A program made the position numbers and the translations under genes. Positions 23,291 to 35,589 of a stretch of 64,000 nucleotides of DNA are shown piece by piece. The notes beneath the pieces are model-generated. The model was given only the letters and a program-made list of their open reading frames with translations, ran no database searches and was not told where the DNA came from. The number at the start of each line of letters is the position of its first letter. Position 1 is the stretch's first letter. The DNA is from Lithospermum erythrorhizon (taxonomy: Eukaryota; Streptophyta; Magnoliopsida; Boraginales; Boraginaceae), in the NCBI GenBank assembly GCA_019722365.1, contig JADFUC010000493.1, forward strand, positions 1 to 64,000. The letters are read 5' to 3'.

Positions 23291-26200
23291 AGTAATGACC
23301 ATCGAAACTTCGATTGGGTCAAGAGGTGAATCTTGTTAGTCAAGTTAACTACACCTCGCTTAAAAACATCGATGCATCGAGTTGGTATTTTGATAGTGGA
23401 TGTTTAAGACACATGACGGAAAAGAAACTTATCTACTTGGGTTGTTTCCTTAAAGGTGATCATGTTACTTTTGGTGATTTAGGAAAAAGAAAAATTATTG
23501 GTAAAGGAGAGCTGGTCTTAGATGGGTTACCTCGTTTGGCCCGTCCCTCTTGGTAGAAGGCTTAAATGTGAACCTTATAAGCATAAGTCAACTATGTGAT
23601 AATGGCATGAAGAAAGTGTTCTTTTCCAAGGAAAGGGTGTCTTGTGAATGAGTTTTGTGGGCCAGTATGCATGGGCTTGAGGAGTCGAGTTGATAATTCT
23701 TATATGTGGAGCTTAGTGAAGCCACGACCAAGTAAGAAAGGTGAAGATGCGAGATTATGGAACAGAAACTAGAGCATACCTTCTGAAATATAAAAAACAT
23801 TATATCCAAGGGCTATTCGAGGAATACCGCTTGATGTTAAAGACAAATCTTTTGGAGAGTGCTAGGTTGGAAGCAGACCAAGAGTTGTCACCGAGAAGGC
23901 TGCTGTAATTGGTCTCAACTGCGTGTACTTGAGTTGATGCATATGGATCTGATGGGGCCCATGCAAGTTGAAAGCATAGGAGGCAAGAAGTATGTCTATG
24001 TGTGTATTGATGACTTCTCACGGTATCACGTAAGGTCAAGTTTAAGTAGAAAAAATTTGATACGTTTGAAGTTGTCAAGAAGCTAATTCTCCAAGTGCAA
24101 AATGAAAAGGAACAACATGTTGTCAGGATCAGGAGTGACCATGGGAAAGAGTTCGAAAATTCAAAGTTTCTTCGAGTTACGTCGTTGAGAGAGAATCACT
24201 ATTGAATTCTTTGCCTATCGGCGCCTCAATGAAAATGGTGTCGTTGAAAGGAAGAATTGAACTATTCGAGGAGATGGCCGTGTCATGATCATGTAAGAAC
24301 ATCCCTTTGAAGTTTTAGAAATTTGAGGCTACTCAACAACTGGATTTCGTTCATAATCAAATGACTCTTCGACCCAGTACAAGCAAACACAAATTATGAA
24401 ATATGAAGGGGAGAAAACCAAATGTTCAAATTTTAAATTATTTGGTAGTTTGTGTTATGTGCTAGCGTCGTGAATCAAAAGCGCAAAGATTTGATGTCAA
24501 GGTGATGAAGGCATTCTTGGGATACTCGCGACATAGTAGAACTCTAAGTGTGTTCAACAAAAGTTTAGGTGGTCATGGAATCTATAAAAGTGAAGGTGTT
24601 GGACTCGAGAATTTAAAACAGATAAAATAGGATGATGGTAATAATGCATCAATGACTAGGGTCAAGCGACAAAGGAACATAATTCTGATGGTAAGCGTGT
24701 TGGTGACACATGTGATAACAGTCGACACATACGTCAATTTAGTCGAATCTAAGAAGAATCACCAGTTGGGTGGCCAAATTGATCGAGGATTCTGACAAGA
24801 AGAAAGGCTTAGGTTGACTACGAGGAAATGGTTGGACTTTTGGAAAAATTTGTTTCATATCTAAAGTAGAGCTTAAGAATGTTGATGAAGCACTTTCGAA
24901 GAGCGAGCATTGGATAAATGTCATGCAGATGAGTTATAAGGTTTCAAAAAAAATGATGTGGGAGGCATTGCCCCGGACCTAGGGATGAGAGCGAAGTGGA
25001 TCTTCAAAAAACAAGTCGATGTGAGGAGTCGTTACTAGAAATAAAACGAAATTTAGTGGCTCAAGGATATTCACGAGTGGAAGGTGTAGATTTCGAGTAA
25101 ACCTTTGCTCCGGTTAATGAGGTTGGAGGCTATGTCTTCTTGGTTATGTTTGATGAAGTTCAAATTATACGAATGGATGTGAAAGTCGTTTCTTAATGTA
25201 GTTGTGGTTGAAGAAGAAGTTTATGTAGATCGTAAAGATTTGTTGATGACGGTTGCCTCAACAACGTCTTCTACAGACGGAAGAAAGCTATATGGCTTGA
25301 CGAAGCCCCTCGAGCATCAGTGCGAGACTCACAAAGTACATATTGACCGAGGATATGCACGTGGAAGAAACAGAATAGAGACTCTCTCTTTATTAAATGT
25401 GAGAACTCCAAACCATTAGTAACCTGAAATCTATCGATGACATAATATTTGGAGGATAATACGAATTTCAGGCCAGTATAATAGTTTTCAAGCAGGATAG
25501 ATAAATTTGAGATGAGTATAGTGGGTGAGCTTAATTACTTTAAGGTTTCAACTCAAGAAGATGAAAAAGCATTTTCATATCTTGGTCGAGTATGCGAGAA
25601 CTTAGTCGAAAGTTTGGAAGCGGGTTCGATTACGTCGATGGCTTCTGAGTATGATAGAGAGTGCCTTACATCTCGCTCTAAGCGATCCGGACATTGCATA
25701 CTCTGTTGGTGTGTATGCCATATTTCAAGCAGATTCGAAAAAAAGCCATCTGAATCAAGTCAAGAGGATTATCAAATATGTGAATAGTACTGTGGATTAT
25801 GATCACTGTTCTTTTGATACTAACAGTACTCTTGTGGGGTTTTGTGATCTTTGATTGGGAAGGAAATACTTGAAGATAGAAAAAAGCACATCGGAGGATC
25901 TTTTTGGAAAATAACCTTATATCATGGTTCAACAAGAAATAAAACTCAGTATCTTTGTCTACTTAGGAAATTTGAATACGTAGGCTAGCTGGTATGATTG
26001 TATACAACTCTTGTGGATGAAGCAAATGCTTAAGCAATCTGTCTCCCGAGCAAGAGTGTCATGACTCTATATTGTGACAACTTGAGTGTCATCAATATAT
26101 CGAACCCCGATGCGACATAGCGAACAAAACATATTGATATTAGGCACGGCCCCGTGAAACTTGTTGAAGATAAAGTAATATCCTTGGAGCATTAACTTTT
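23291..26200 (+). pseudogene. Pol polyprotein of the first Sire-type element (decayed)
   Basis: Protease lies at 23,314-23,540: SSWYFDSGCLRHM carries the D-S-G active site. Pre-integrase and integrase parts are at 23,860-24,200: GKQTKSCHRE, ELMHMDLMGPMQVES, YVYVCIDDFSRY, and IRSDHGKEFEN with catalytic-core residues. Reverse transcriptase pieces are at about 24,990-25,340: KWIFK, LVAQGYSRVEGVDFE, and a worn LYGL motif, with two or more stops. RNase H pieces lie at 25,510-26,170: MSIVGELNYF, YSVGVYAIFQADSKKSHLNQ, HLWMKQ-like and a KHIDIRH-like end. The order PR-IN-RT-RH is diagnostic of copia rather than gypsy elements. Stops and shifts occur in every domain, so no enzyme can be made. Confidence 0.85.
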
Positions 26201-27422
26201 CCTCAAGATTTCCTCAAAAATAGCCGTCAAAATTTAAACTACGGACATAAGCGATAGTTATAACACCTTGCACCGGTCTTTTGAGAATATTTGTTCTCCG
26301 TCCACAATTATAGCGAGCTTGGTATCAACACAAAATACCTCGCTTGTCTTCTGACCACTTATTTAGTTGCTATTTGTCAATCACGCATAATCGAGAGGAT
26401 CTCGAGGATTCGGGCTTAGCTGCATCAAAGCTTTAGTAAAAATATTTTCCGGTTCCTTTATGCGTACTCGATCAATTATGGTTCATTTATTATGGTAAGT
26501 TATTTCCTGCAACCACGTCGTTCACTTTTTATTAAATACTTCCACTTATATCCTCCCCAAATCATACCAAAACCATCATTAACTTCCTTGAAATTCATTT
26601 ATTACTCACCACTTGTCAAACCTGACCGCTCACACAAATTCTTGTCTACCAAATTACTCACAGCTGCACCATATTTTCTCAAAGCCAAACAAAAATCCCA
26701 AATTTAAAAATGGTTAAGACACGAAGAGGGGTTAATACGTCTAGGAAAGCGACTAAAGGTAAGAAGAAGGGTGTAGGTCCGAGTGATGATTCATGCATGG
26801 TGGTTGAACCACCGATGGTGATAAGGCAGGCGAAAGAGGCGAAGTCAGCCCGCCTTCGACGAGTATGGAGGAGGAACCTGTTTTCAGTCCAACTCAATTA
26901 GGGCGTTCCCCACCATTGTCTTCGGGAAGGCACAGAAAGAAGCCTGGCACAAGTTACAACAATTGTTATTTGTCTTGGGTGGATTACACAAATGTCTGAG
27001 AACTCGACAATCCTAAGTCGAATAGGGTTAATGTGGACGATGATGATGTTGGTGGGGAGAAGTCTCATGATAAAATTGATGATGAGGAGAATGTTATTGG
27101 AAGAGTTACTCGATAGTTGAAGAAGAATTGATGACTTTTCATGTCTTCGAGATGTTGAAACGGATATGTCGGATCCGCTGCCGATTCTTACGTCGAGACA
27201 CCGTAGGTAAGGTATTAGGCCTTTTGTTGTGTCGAAAAACTGCTGAGTGATGTTAGAGGTAGTGAAGTTCTGAAGGGGTAATGTGAATGTGTCATACTGT
27301 GGTAAAGGTGTGGAGGCTCTAAGTACTGAAGGCTTGGGTGTGGATGTTAATCCAAGTATCAAGGCCCGCGATGGATGGGGTGAAGGATTACTCACTGGGG
27401 GGAGATGTGTTGAGACCGTCTT

Positions 27423-28311
27423 TGTTGAAATCAATAGTTATTGGTCTCAAATTAATTATGGATTCTGTGATTGTTATATGATTCAAATTTTACTAATTAG
27501 TTAATGTGATTACATAAGCGAACATTCGATCCTGTAATTGAAATTACTAGTCGGGTTCTCGTGATACGGGGATTATGCCGGATTGCTAGATCTAAGTGTA
27601 TAATCATTATAATAATAATGATGATTATATTGTTATACGGCATTTATTATCTAAGCACAGAGGTCGCTATCTGATTGATGTTGAGTTACGTTTATGTATG
27701 AAATAAAAGCGTAGTTGCTAAGTGAGAGTTGATTGTAATCAACGAATATTCTCAATCGAGAATTTTAAATTGATAATATAAAAATATAAATTGGGTAGAC
27801 CGAATTAATTAATTAATCAATTGAATTAATTCGGTAGTTAATAAACTAGTTAAGTAACTTGTTGGGTTACTATTAACAACTTGTTAATATTTGCATTAAC
27901 TTAATGGTTTAATTGAATTAAGCAGGTCGACTCGTTAAACTATTCGGTTGAGCTTTTAGGTTAGACTTATATAAGCTATGCTTATTAGGTTTTCATCATT
28001 ATCATGAAAACACAAAAACCGTTCAAACAGGGGTGAAATTCTTGTCTTGAATTTTATCGATCACTTTAGTTACAGCAAGCTGAGTGTGGGATTGACCCTC
28101 TGGTGTGGACTAAGTAAGGCACTATAGTTGGAGTGCTCAATAATGGAATTGAGGAGAACTAGCGAAAAGATTGTTGATAGAGAACTTCATTTGGAATACT
28201 GTAAGTTTTCAATTTTATTTGGATTGTAGTTTTAAATACCTAATGAATCTTTGTGAATAAAATATATTTTGATTAAAGTTTTATATCAAGTTATACACAT
28301 ATTTTTTCAGT
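27423..28311 (+). repeat. 5' LTR of copy B
   Basis: Starts TGTTGAAATCAATAGTTATT and aligns end to end with 30,926-31,851. It contains an AT hairpin (27,601-27,636), TTATATAAGC as a likely TATA box (about 27,968) and a common GCTTATTAGGTTTTCATC block. The last bases (TTTTTTCAG) are worn relative to the 3' copy. Confidence 0.85.
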
Positions 28312-30925
28312 GTTGGAATCCTTCTAATTATATATCGGGAATATTGTGTAATGATTCTGGCAGCATTCTTAGCATATATGCAAAGATACATGATGTTTTG
28401 ATTAAATCATACTCATAGATGACTTGAGTGTCACGAGGTGAAATAGAATTGGAATACGAGTCGAGATATATAACTCATATTTCTTGCCTTCTGAATCTTT
28501 GATTCATCAGAAGTAAGAAACATGTTTCCATTAAATGAACATATAGTCATAAATGAATCAAACTTTTGGTTTCGACCAAGTTGAATGTATTCATTGATTG
28601 ACTATACTCATATCTATTTCAAACTCATTCCTTATTGATTACCCACGTGTTGTAACATGTGTTTAAGTGAGTAATCCAAAGAATGTTCCTAAGTAATGAT
28701 CAGTGATGATGCATACTTGACATTGTTATTGGAAGCTTACATCTCAAATGAGAACAAGGAAGGAAAATGATTGTATTATTAGTATCCAAGTTGTAAACTT
28801 GAGATAGAGTATAATGGAGTTAAAATCTTCATCTTGATATTTTGATTAAAATCAAAGAGTCAAGAAGTGAAAGGCGAATCTTGAGTTCCTTAAGGTTTGT
28901 AGAACCTGACACATAATATTTTATGCAGTGATGCCCCAGAGAGAATTACATTACAACCTTGAAAGGTATAATAGTAATTGACTTTCTTGTACATCGATGA
29001 AACTGATACATATATGTGACATATGCTATATTAATATGATATAAGCTAGGTGACATTTGTTTGTTAAACTATAATGAATCATGAAGCTTGAGGTGAATAA
29101 AATCATGATAGGCAATTCTCATTAATGACGACTTCTACAGTAGAGGTGGAACCCTTGATTCAGGACCTCAGCATGGTCAGAGTGGTTGGAATCTATTACA
29201 TGGTAATTTGACTATTACATAGTAATATGATTTCTGCGTATGTCATGTCGAGGATTATGTGTTATTACATCACAACCATGACATAGCATAATTTCCATAA
29301 TAAAATTGGCAAGTTTTGCTAAAGTTATTCAGCGATTTACGAATACGGCTTTGTAGTAACTTTAAGAGAATATGTAGAGTACTTATAGTTACAAAGGAAT
29401 GGATGGAGTTGTTGAGTAGCACTACTTAGGCGGATGTGAAAATAGTGTTATGGACGGTTGTCTCGTGAAACAACTATCGGCCAAGTAATTCTGAATGAAA
29501 TTTGAGTATAGTATACTCGGAGAGTGAACTAAGATAACTTGAACTCAGTATTATGACCTTACCACTCAATTTGTACTATTGATAATGTTGTTAAAAGATA
29601 TGCATTTAATAAGATAGATGTGTTTTAACACATTTCAATTGTGTTGTAAACCTACTGATTAGTTAACTTGAGAGATGGTAGCGCCATAAAACACTGAAAT
29701 AGTCTTTTTTTATATCTTGAAGCAAGGTTTGGTCCTTACACTTAACTAGTGGGTATTTGAGGGGAAACTGGACCCAGATGGTAATGTCACAGTTTCAAAG
29801 CAAAGCTTGTGGCAAAGGCTTAAAACCCATTTGGGACATAGCTATGTATGGTATGTATGACTATGCCGGGGATAATCTTGGCAGCCGGCTAATTCCGTGG
29901 TTGAGAGGCCGAGGCGGATGGATGTAAAGTCTACTTGTAAGTAATGATACGGATTATGATATGATTGTAATCATTACCCTTCGACTTTACATGTCTTAAA
30001 AGACCTAAGAGTTTAATACGAGCTTAAAGGTTCACGTGTGGGCTTGAGCAAATATCTGGAGTTGTTGTTCTTAAATGATTAATCGAATGTTTGATTTCAC
30101 GAGCGAAAGAAGCCCAGACGATGCAAAGATTTAGTGGGAGCTAGTTCATTTCTTTACAGAATAAGTTAAATAATTGATTGGACAAGATAATTCTTGTTTC
30201 TGATCGTTGTTAACTTCGTGTTGATATAATTTATTCATTTATTGTTTCACAGTTGGTTGAAATAATAAATCCCAAAGCAAGTGTATAGTTTTTAGAGAGG
30301 CAACATGTAAGTGTTGACAAGAGAACCTCTTCAAGTCTAAAATGTAAAGATAGCAGTATTCTGGTGGAATCTTTGATGGTGTTGAGGCGACTAGTATTTA
30401 ATGACAGTATAGTGAGATTGATTGATGATCGATTTTCTTGGATCATGGACTTAGTAAGTCCTAATCAATCTTATGTTTCGGTTGCATAATTGAGGAAGCT
30501 GATTTGACCGCTCCAAAATCATAGAAGGGCTCCTTATATCTATGTCACATGAATTTTGCTTAGAACTATTGAAGTTTACTTGATTCTTAGACTGCGTATA
30601 TAACTATCTATGTTATATGGTGTAATGCTTTTGACTATGTCGAAGCGTGCGCCTTAAGCATTGATCATAGCGGCATATCTTAGGTGACCTGATGAGAGTA
30701 TAGTAGATGTTGATATATTATAAAGGGATTTGTCCATCAGCAAATATACAAGGTAGTGCCGAGCCTCTCGAATCATGGTTGATTATACTTTTAGGCGTTG
30801 TCGGTTTATCGATATGGTTTCATAGTTCGAATTAAAGAAAGTCGTGGGTGTTGTGGCTTAACATGGTTAGCGCAGTAGTGGTCGAGACAAAGGGAATTGT
30901 AAATGTCGTCGAGGCAGTGGTGGGG

Positions 30926-31851
30926 TGTTGGAAATCAATAGTTATTGGTTTCATTTATTATGCCCAGATTGGAGCAATTGTTTTTAACAATTCATTTACT
31001 AGTTTACTTAATGTGATTACATAAAGCGGAACATTCGATCGCGGTAATTGTAATTCTTAGTCGGGTTCGTGATAATACCGGCAATTAGGCCCGATTGGCA
31101 CATGTCCGTGCATAATGGTTTGTAATAATAATAATTGTCAATTATATTATTATCACGGTGCTATTATTTGAGCCTAGAAGGTCTAGCATGATGATGTTAG
31201 GAATTCACATTTCATGAATGAAATAAAAGCTATGACTTCTTCGTGAGAGTTGATTGTAATGAGCGAATATTCTCAATCGGGAATTTTATATTGATAATAT
31301 AAAATATAGAATTGGATGAACCACGAATGAATTAATTAGTCAATTGAATTAATTCGGTAGTTGAGTACAAGTTCTTATTAACAACTTGTTAATATTTTAA
31401 TTTACTTAACGGTTTAATTGAATTAAACGAGTCGGCTCATTAAACTATTCGGTTGAGCTTTTAGGTTAGACTTATAAGCTAAGCTTATTAGGTTTTCATC
31501 ATTATCATGAAAACACAAAAACCTAGCCTCCATTTCTCTCAAATGGCCCAACCATTCAAGAACAAGAATTGAAATTCTTGTCTTGAATTTTATCAATCCA
31601 CTTTAGTTACAACAGAAGCTTCGATTGAATTGACCCCTCTGGTGTGGCCTAACAAGAGGCACTTCGTTGGAGTGCTTTCAATGATAAATTCATAGGAGGC
31701 TTCGTGAAAGATTGTTGATAGGCTTCCGCTGGAATCTCTGTAAGTTTTTCTAATTTTATTTACTTCATAGTTTTAAACACCTAATAGATCCTGTATAAAA
31801 ATATGTTTTGATTAAAGTTTTATATCAAGTTATACACTTATTTTTCCAACA
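30926..31851 (+). repeat. 3' LTR of copy B
   Basis: 926 bp, TGTTGGAAAT...TTTCCAACA with an inverted terminal repeat TGTTGGAA/TTCCAACA. A G-rich tract (about 30,910-30,925) immediately before it is the likely plus-strand primer. Confidence 0.9.
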
Positions 31852-32951
31852 CATCTGTCGATGACTCTGTCAAAGACATTGTTACTAAGGGTATAGATAC
31901 TGACATCACAAGTGTTGTTGACCTGAGCTTTATGTTCTGGTGTGGTCGAGGTGTGATACCAGTAATAAGTGACAACGATCTTTGAGGCTATTTGGAGGTA
32001 TGGAGAGACCAACTGTGAGTCAAGGTGTTGATGACACCTTGGATGTTGATAGTCAGGAAGTAATCCCTGAGGATGCAGATCAGAAAAAGGATTCCAAGAA
32101 AAGGAAGGACAAGAAGAGTGCTGATGTTGGTGAATCCTCAAAACCTAAGAGGAAATTGAGTAAAGAAGAGAGAAAAGCCAAGAGGAAAGGAAAATTTGAG
32201 AGAAAGTAAAGGGGCGGCGGAGGAAGGTGCGATGCTGTATTGATATGCGTAGGAAATTTGAAGATCGTATGCCGAGCGGGGAGGTGCCACCTGTTGTGCA
32301 ACCAACTGTTGATGACGAATGGCTACCTAAACATGAGCCAGCTGGTGTAATCTTTGATAGAGAGGCTCGAAATCCGATAAAGATGATATAATTTTGCTAT
32401 AATAACCAAGAGAAGGAAGGCCTTGGCAATTTGAGACGAGAGCGAGAATAGGACGAGTTGGGAACAAAAGAGTACCCAATAATGTTGATCTACACCTAAT
32501 GTGGCACTAAATTGTGAAGAAGAGCAGGCCAAGTGGAGGTTTGTTGTCAATCGAAGAGTTTCAGCTGAGAAGATGATGTCTGAAGTTACCAAGAACAATG
32601 CTAACATAATCGACATACTAGGGTGGCAAGAGTCGTGCCAACTATCGAGAAGCGATTGTTCACTTTATTACCGAAGTTGGTCGAGGACTTTCTTATGCTA
32701 TATGTTGAAGATATTGATGATGTATGATCTCGACTTTTAAGGTAACCTTTGTAATTTACCTTTGATTTCTTTCCAAGTCTTGTGAAGCTTTTTTGTGGGA
32801 GAGCAAATGGTGGAGAATTGGTTAATTTGGAACTGCAGGAGATTGTCAAGGTATTAACGAGGAGGTGTGGCGTTTGGCTGAAGACTTCCTCGTCGAAGCT
32901 AAGTGTGAAGTATCACGTGTTGCATAAAGTTGGAGTATTTAGTGGTTCTCT

Positions 32952-33983
32952 TGTTGGAAATCGATGAAAATTGATTAAAAGCTTTTATTATATTATTCGA
33001 CAATTGTGTATCAATTCATTTAAAGGGTTGGTTAAATGTGATTCTTGGGAACTTAGTGTTCACTTAGTAATTGTATATATTACTAGTGTAGGTTCTCATG
33101 TTAAGGGGCTATGAGGCGATTGCTAGATCTTACTCATTAATCGTTATAATAATAGTAATTGGTCCATTGTATTATTATTATTATCTATTTACTATTATCT
33201 GGCGTAGAAGGTCAGTATGTCTGATGATAATTGAATTATATTTCATACGAAATTAAGCGAGACTTGTATATTGAGATTGTATCTCCCCAGTATTTATATA
33301 TTTGATGAATATATATTGATGAGCGTCAATTGGTTCACGCTTGCGAAGTTTAATCAATTAAGCGGTGAAATTGATGAATAACTTGATAAGTTATTAAAAT
33401 AATGACTCGTTAGTATTTTAATTGACTTATCGAATTAATTAAAATGCAGACAACTTCATTTAGTGTCATTATTTGATTAGAGCCATAACGGTCCTAATTA
33501 AAGTTAACGAGGTTAAGGCGATTTCTTAACGAGTTCTTGGTGGAATTTGACATTTGGTATTTAAAAGAAGGAGGCAAGGTTTTTCATTTCATGAAATCGA
33601 ACCACCCGGCTCCCACTGAAAAAGGCCGCCCCTCGCAGTGTTTTGGAAGAGAGAATTTCTCTTCCCGATTTGTTCTATGACTCTAGCAATTCGAGAACTT
33701 TCGGATTCGATTATACTAGAATTGTGTACAATTTAGAGAGGACATCGTTTGGTGTTGGACAAGCAATTGGAAATTTTTTGAGGCGTTCACGTGAACTTTG
33801 TTAGCGAGAGTTGGCTTCATTTAGATGCTACATTTCTTGATGTAAGAACTCTTTTATTATTGATTTATGTGTTTTAGATTAATATACATTATTTTGAGGA
33901 TACGGGATGTATGAATTTAGTCTTTTATCGAGTAAAATTAAATACTGGGTGCGCTACCGCGCGTACACTGAGTGTTTAGGAGA
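32952..33983 (+). repeat. Lone LTR of a related family
   Basis: Begins TGTTGGAAATCGATGAAAA like the LTRs of copies A-C, shares the AT hairpin position (33,138-33,182) and the ATATTTCATACGAAATTA block, but is otherwise strongly diverged. CTCTT occurs at 32,948-32,952 and again at 33,984-33,988, a plausible target duplication, and the third ORF of the host element can be read across it. No interior or partner LTR is present, so it is a solo LTR left by recombination. Confidence 0.65.
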
Positions 33984-34753
33984 CTCTTACCGGGGTTACC
34001 ATGTGGTAGGCCTGAGAGGGCTTTCGTTGACTTGGGATGGTTCATTTTTTTACCCAGTCGTCCGGCGTCTTTGAATCTGTGTTGTTTCGAGCCGATTGTA
34101 CACTGACTTGTTGTGAGGTATTTTGGAATCTCGAAAGGAGGACATTAACTGCTTTGGCAGAAGATGTTGAAGGTCCGACTCTTTGGATCGTGCCGTTAGT
34201 CCAAAGTTGATCACCGAGGGGCAGCGTGTTCGCGACATTCCTCTGATGACCCGATTGATCTTGGTGGAGCTTCGGGGAAATGAATGTTGATAAAACTGAC
34301 GAGGTTTTAAAGGGATGAGATTAGATAAATACAGATGGGGTTATTCGATCCCAACTTGGTAGGAAGTCGGTTACGGAGGCACGTTCAGGAGCGATTGGGG
34401 ATGCCGGATCGTTGTTGATCGAGGGTTCTTGACGGTGGTGCAAAAGGAACTGGAACTTTCATATTTTACTATGCTTTGGTTATGTTTTTGGGACAAATAG
34501 AGGGAGATTTCCAGATGGAGAACCGTATAGTGGGCGTATTTTTATTTTGGATGTTTGGTGAATTGTTAGCCATGATGGCATCTATAGCGCGTGTTTAGCC
34601 ATCTGTGTTTAACTCTTTGTGTTGGCATTTGGACTATTGTGGTATGTTCGTATCCATCTTTGTGTGATGTGTTTATTTAGGTTATATCTATTTGAATTGT
34701 GACATGTGGGGTTCTCGAGATTTGTCTAGAAAAACTTACCCTGAGGAGGAGTT

Positions 34754-35589
34754 TGTTAATGCGTGAAAATTAGTAGAAGTATTTGTGATGTCGGATCATT
34801 GTCTACAACGGTTAGTACTTGACGGCTTCAGTGAAGAAGATATTATAAAGAATGCTTTCGAGAAGATTGTGTTTATTTGTTATGTAGAAGATATAGAGTG
34901 TGATATGATTTTTTAATTGAAAAAAAAGTACTTGGCGTAGTAGGAAGATTCGCACGTTTAAAATAAAGAATGAAATAGACGAATCGTTAATGATTTACAA
35001 GATGGAAGTTTTGTTTATGAAAGTTATTTAATAAAACTTTGTTTGTCTTTTACACATTATATAATAGCCACAAATGCAGGACCACAACTTGGAAACAAGA
35101 GGAGTGCATTGTATTTTATTCTTGATAGAACTTTGAGAGTTTATTTTATTATTATAAGAATTTGAATGTATGGAGTGTTACATAAACTCGCTTTAAGATT
35201 GTCTGGAGTTGTTGTTAACACCTGTGATCGCGCTCTTTAGTGATTTTCACATGGATTGACACGTATTAGGAATAGTATTGTGTAATGGAGGATAGGTGTA
35301 TTGTAGTCGGAGGAATACGGACTAATACGTAGAGATAGGAGAATAGAATAGAGGCCGAAGAATAATGAGGAGCATTCGTATAAGTGGGTATTTGTAGTGC
35401 AAATGTCGTAGTGAAATCGCCCCGGCTGAAGCGAAATGCCAGGACTAAGTCTTCGTTAGCCAGCTGGATTCTGGGGCGTGTTTTTTACTTTACCTTTCGA
35501 TTTTTCGGTTACTTGCTTTAGTTTAGTCGGTCATTGTATTGTTAGTTATCTTGACGGTAGTAGTTCATATAGATGGTTACACTTTTTCA
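34754..35589 (+). repeat. 3' LTR of the first Sire-type element
   Basis: Starts TGTTAATGCGTG after the purine tract and ends GGTTACACTTTTTCA. It is twice as long as the 5' copy and carries the portion missing there. LRR-coding sequence resumes at the very next bases. Confidence 0.8.

Larger units (their letters stand above)
27423..31851 (+). mobile_element. Complete non-coding LTR element, copy B (LARD-like)
   Basis: Two direct repeats starting TGTTGRAATC and ending near TTTTTCCAACA flank a 2.6-kb interior with no shared ORF and no gag or pol motif. The interior (28,311-30,925) aligns throughout with 60,711-63,365 of copy C; examples are the ATTCCGTGGTTGAGAG block (29,896 / 62,313) and GGGATTTGTCCATC (30,724 / 63,147). 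The element lies inside the third ORF of the Sire-type element. Flanks resemble a worn target duplication (CGTCT on the left, CATCT on the right). Movement would require enzymes from an autonomous relative. Confidence 0.85.
26710..34753 (+). pseudogene. Third ORF of the first Sire-type element, split by two insertions
   Basis: The ORF opens at ATG 26,710 with MVKTRRGVNTSRKATKGKKK, a basic start seen in the extra (sometimes called env-like) ORF of Sire elements. Its function is unproven. The first part runs to 27,422, where a non-coding LTR element enters. The frame resumes at 31,852 (SVDDSVKDIVTKGIDTDITS, then a lysine-rich stretch about 32,080-32,208 with KKDSKKRKDKKSADVGESS). A lone LTR enters at 32,952, and sequence resumes at about 33,984 with weak coding traces (LAEDVEGPTLWIVP, about 34,155). 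The purine tract before 34,754 closes the internal region. No membrane segment or cleavage site typical of a true envelope is apparent. Confidence 0.65.
21361..35589 (+). mobile_element. Ty1/copia retrotransposon, Sire type, with nested insertions
   Basis: Two related direct repeats (21,361-21,772 and 34,754-35,589) flank gag, pol in copia order (protease, integrase, reverse transcriptase, RNase H), and an additional ORF after pol. That third ORF is typical of the Sire/Maximus lineage. The match between the ends is clear at TCTCTAACGGTTAGTA and at GAGATAGGGAGTAGAATAG (21,515) against GAGATAGGAGAATAGAATAG (35,331). The purine tract CTGAGGAGGAG lies just before the 3' LTR. Removing the two nested insertions (27,423-31,851 and 32,952-33,983) leaves about 8.8 kb, the usual size. 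No matching 5-bp target duplication was found (TTTAT against CCACT), suggesting that one end was rearranged. Confidence 0.85.

Noticed and set aside
32952..33983. 5' LTR of another complete element
   Set aside because: No interior or second LTR follows; the host ORF appears to resume at 33,984, so a solo LTR fits better.
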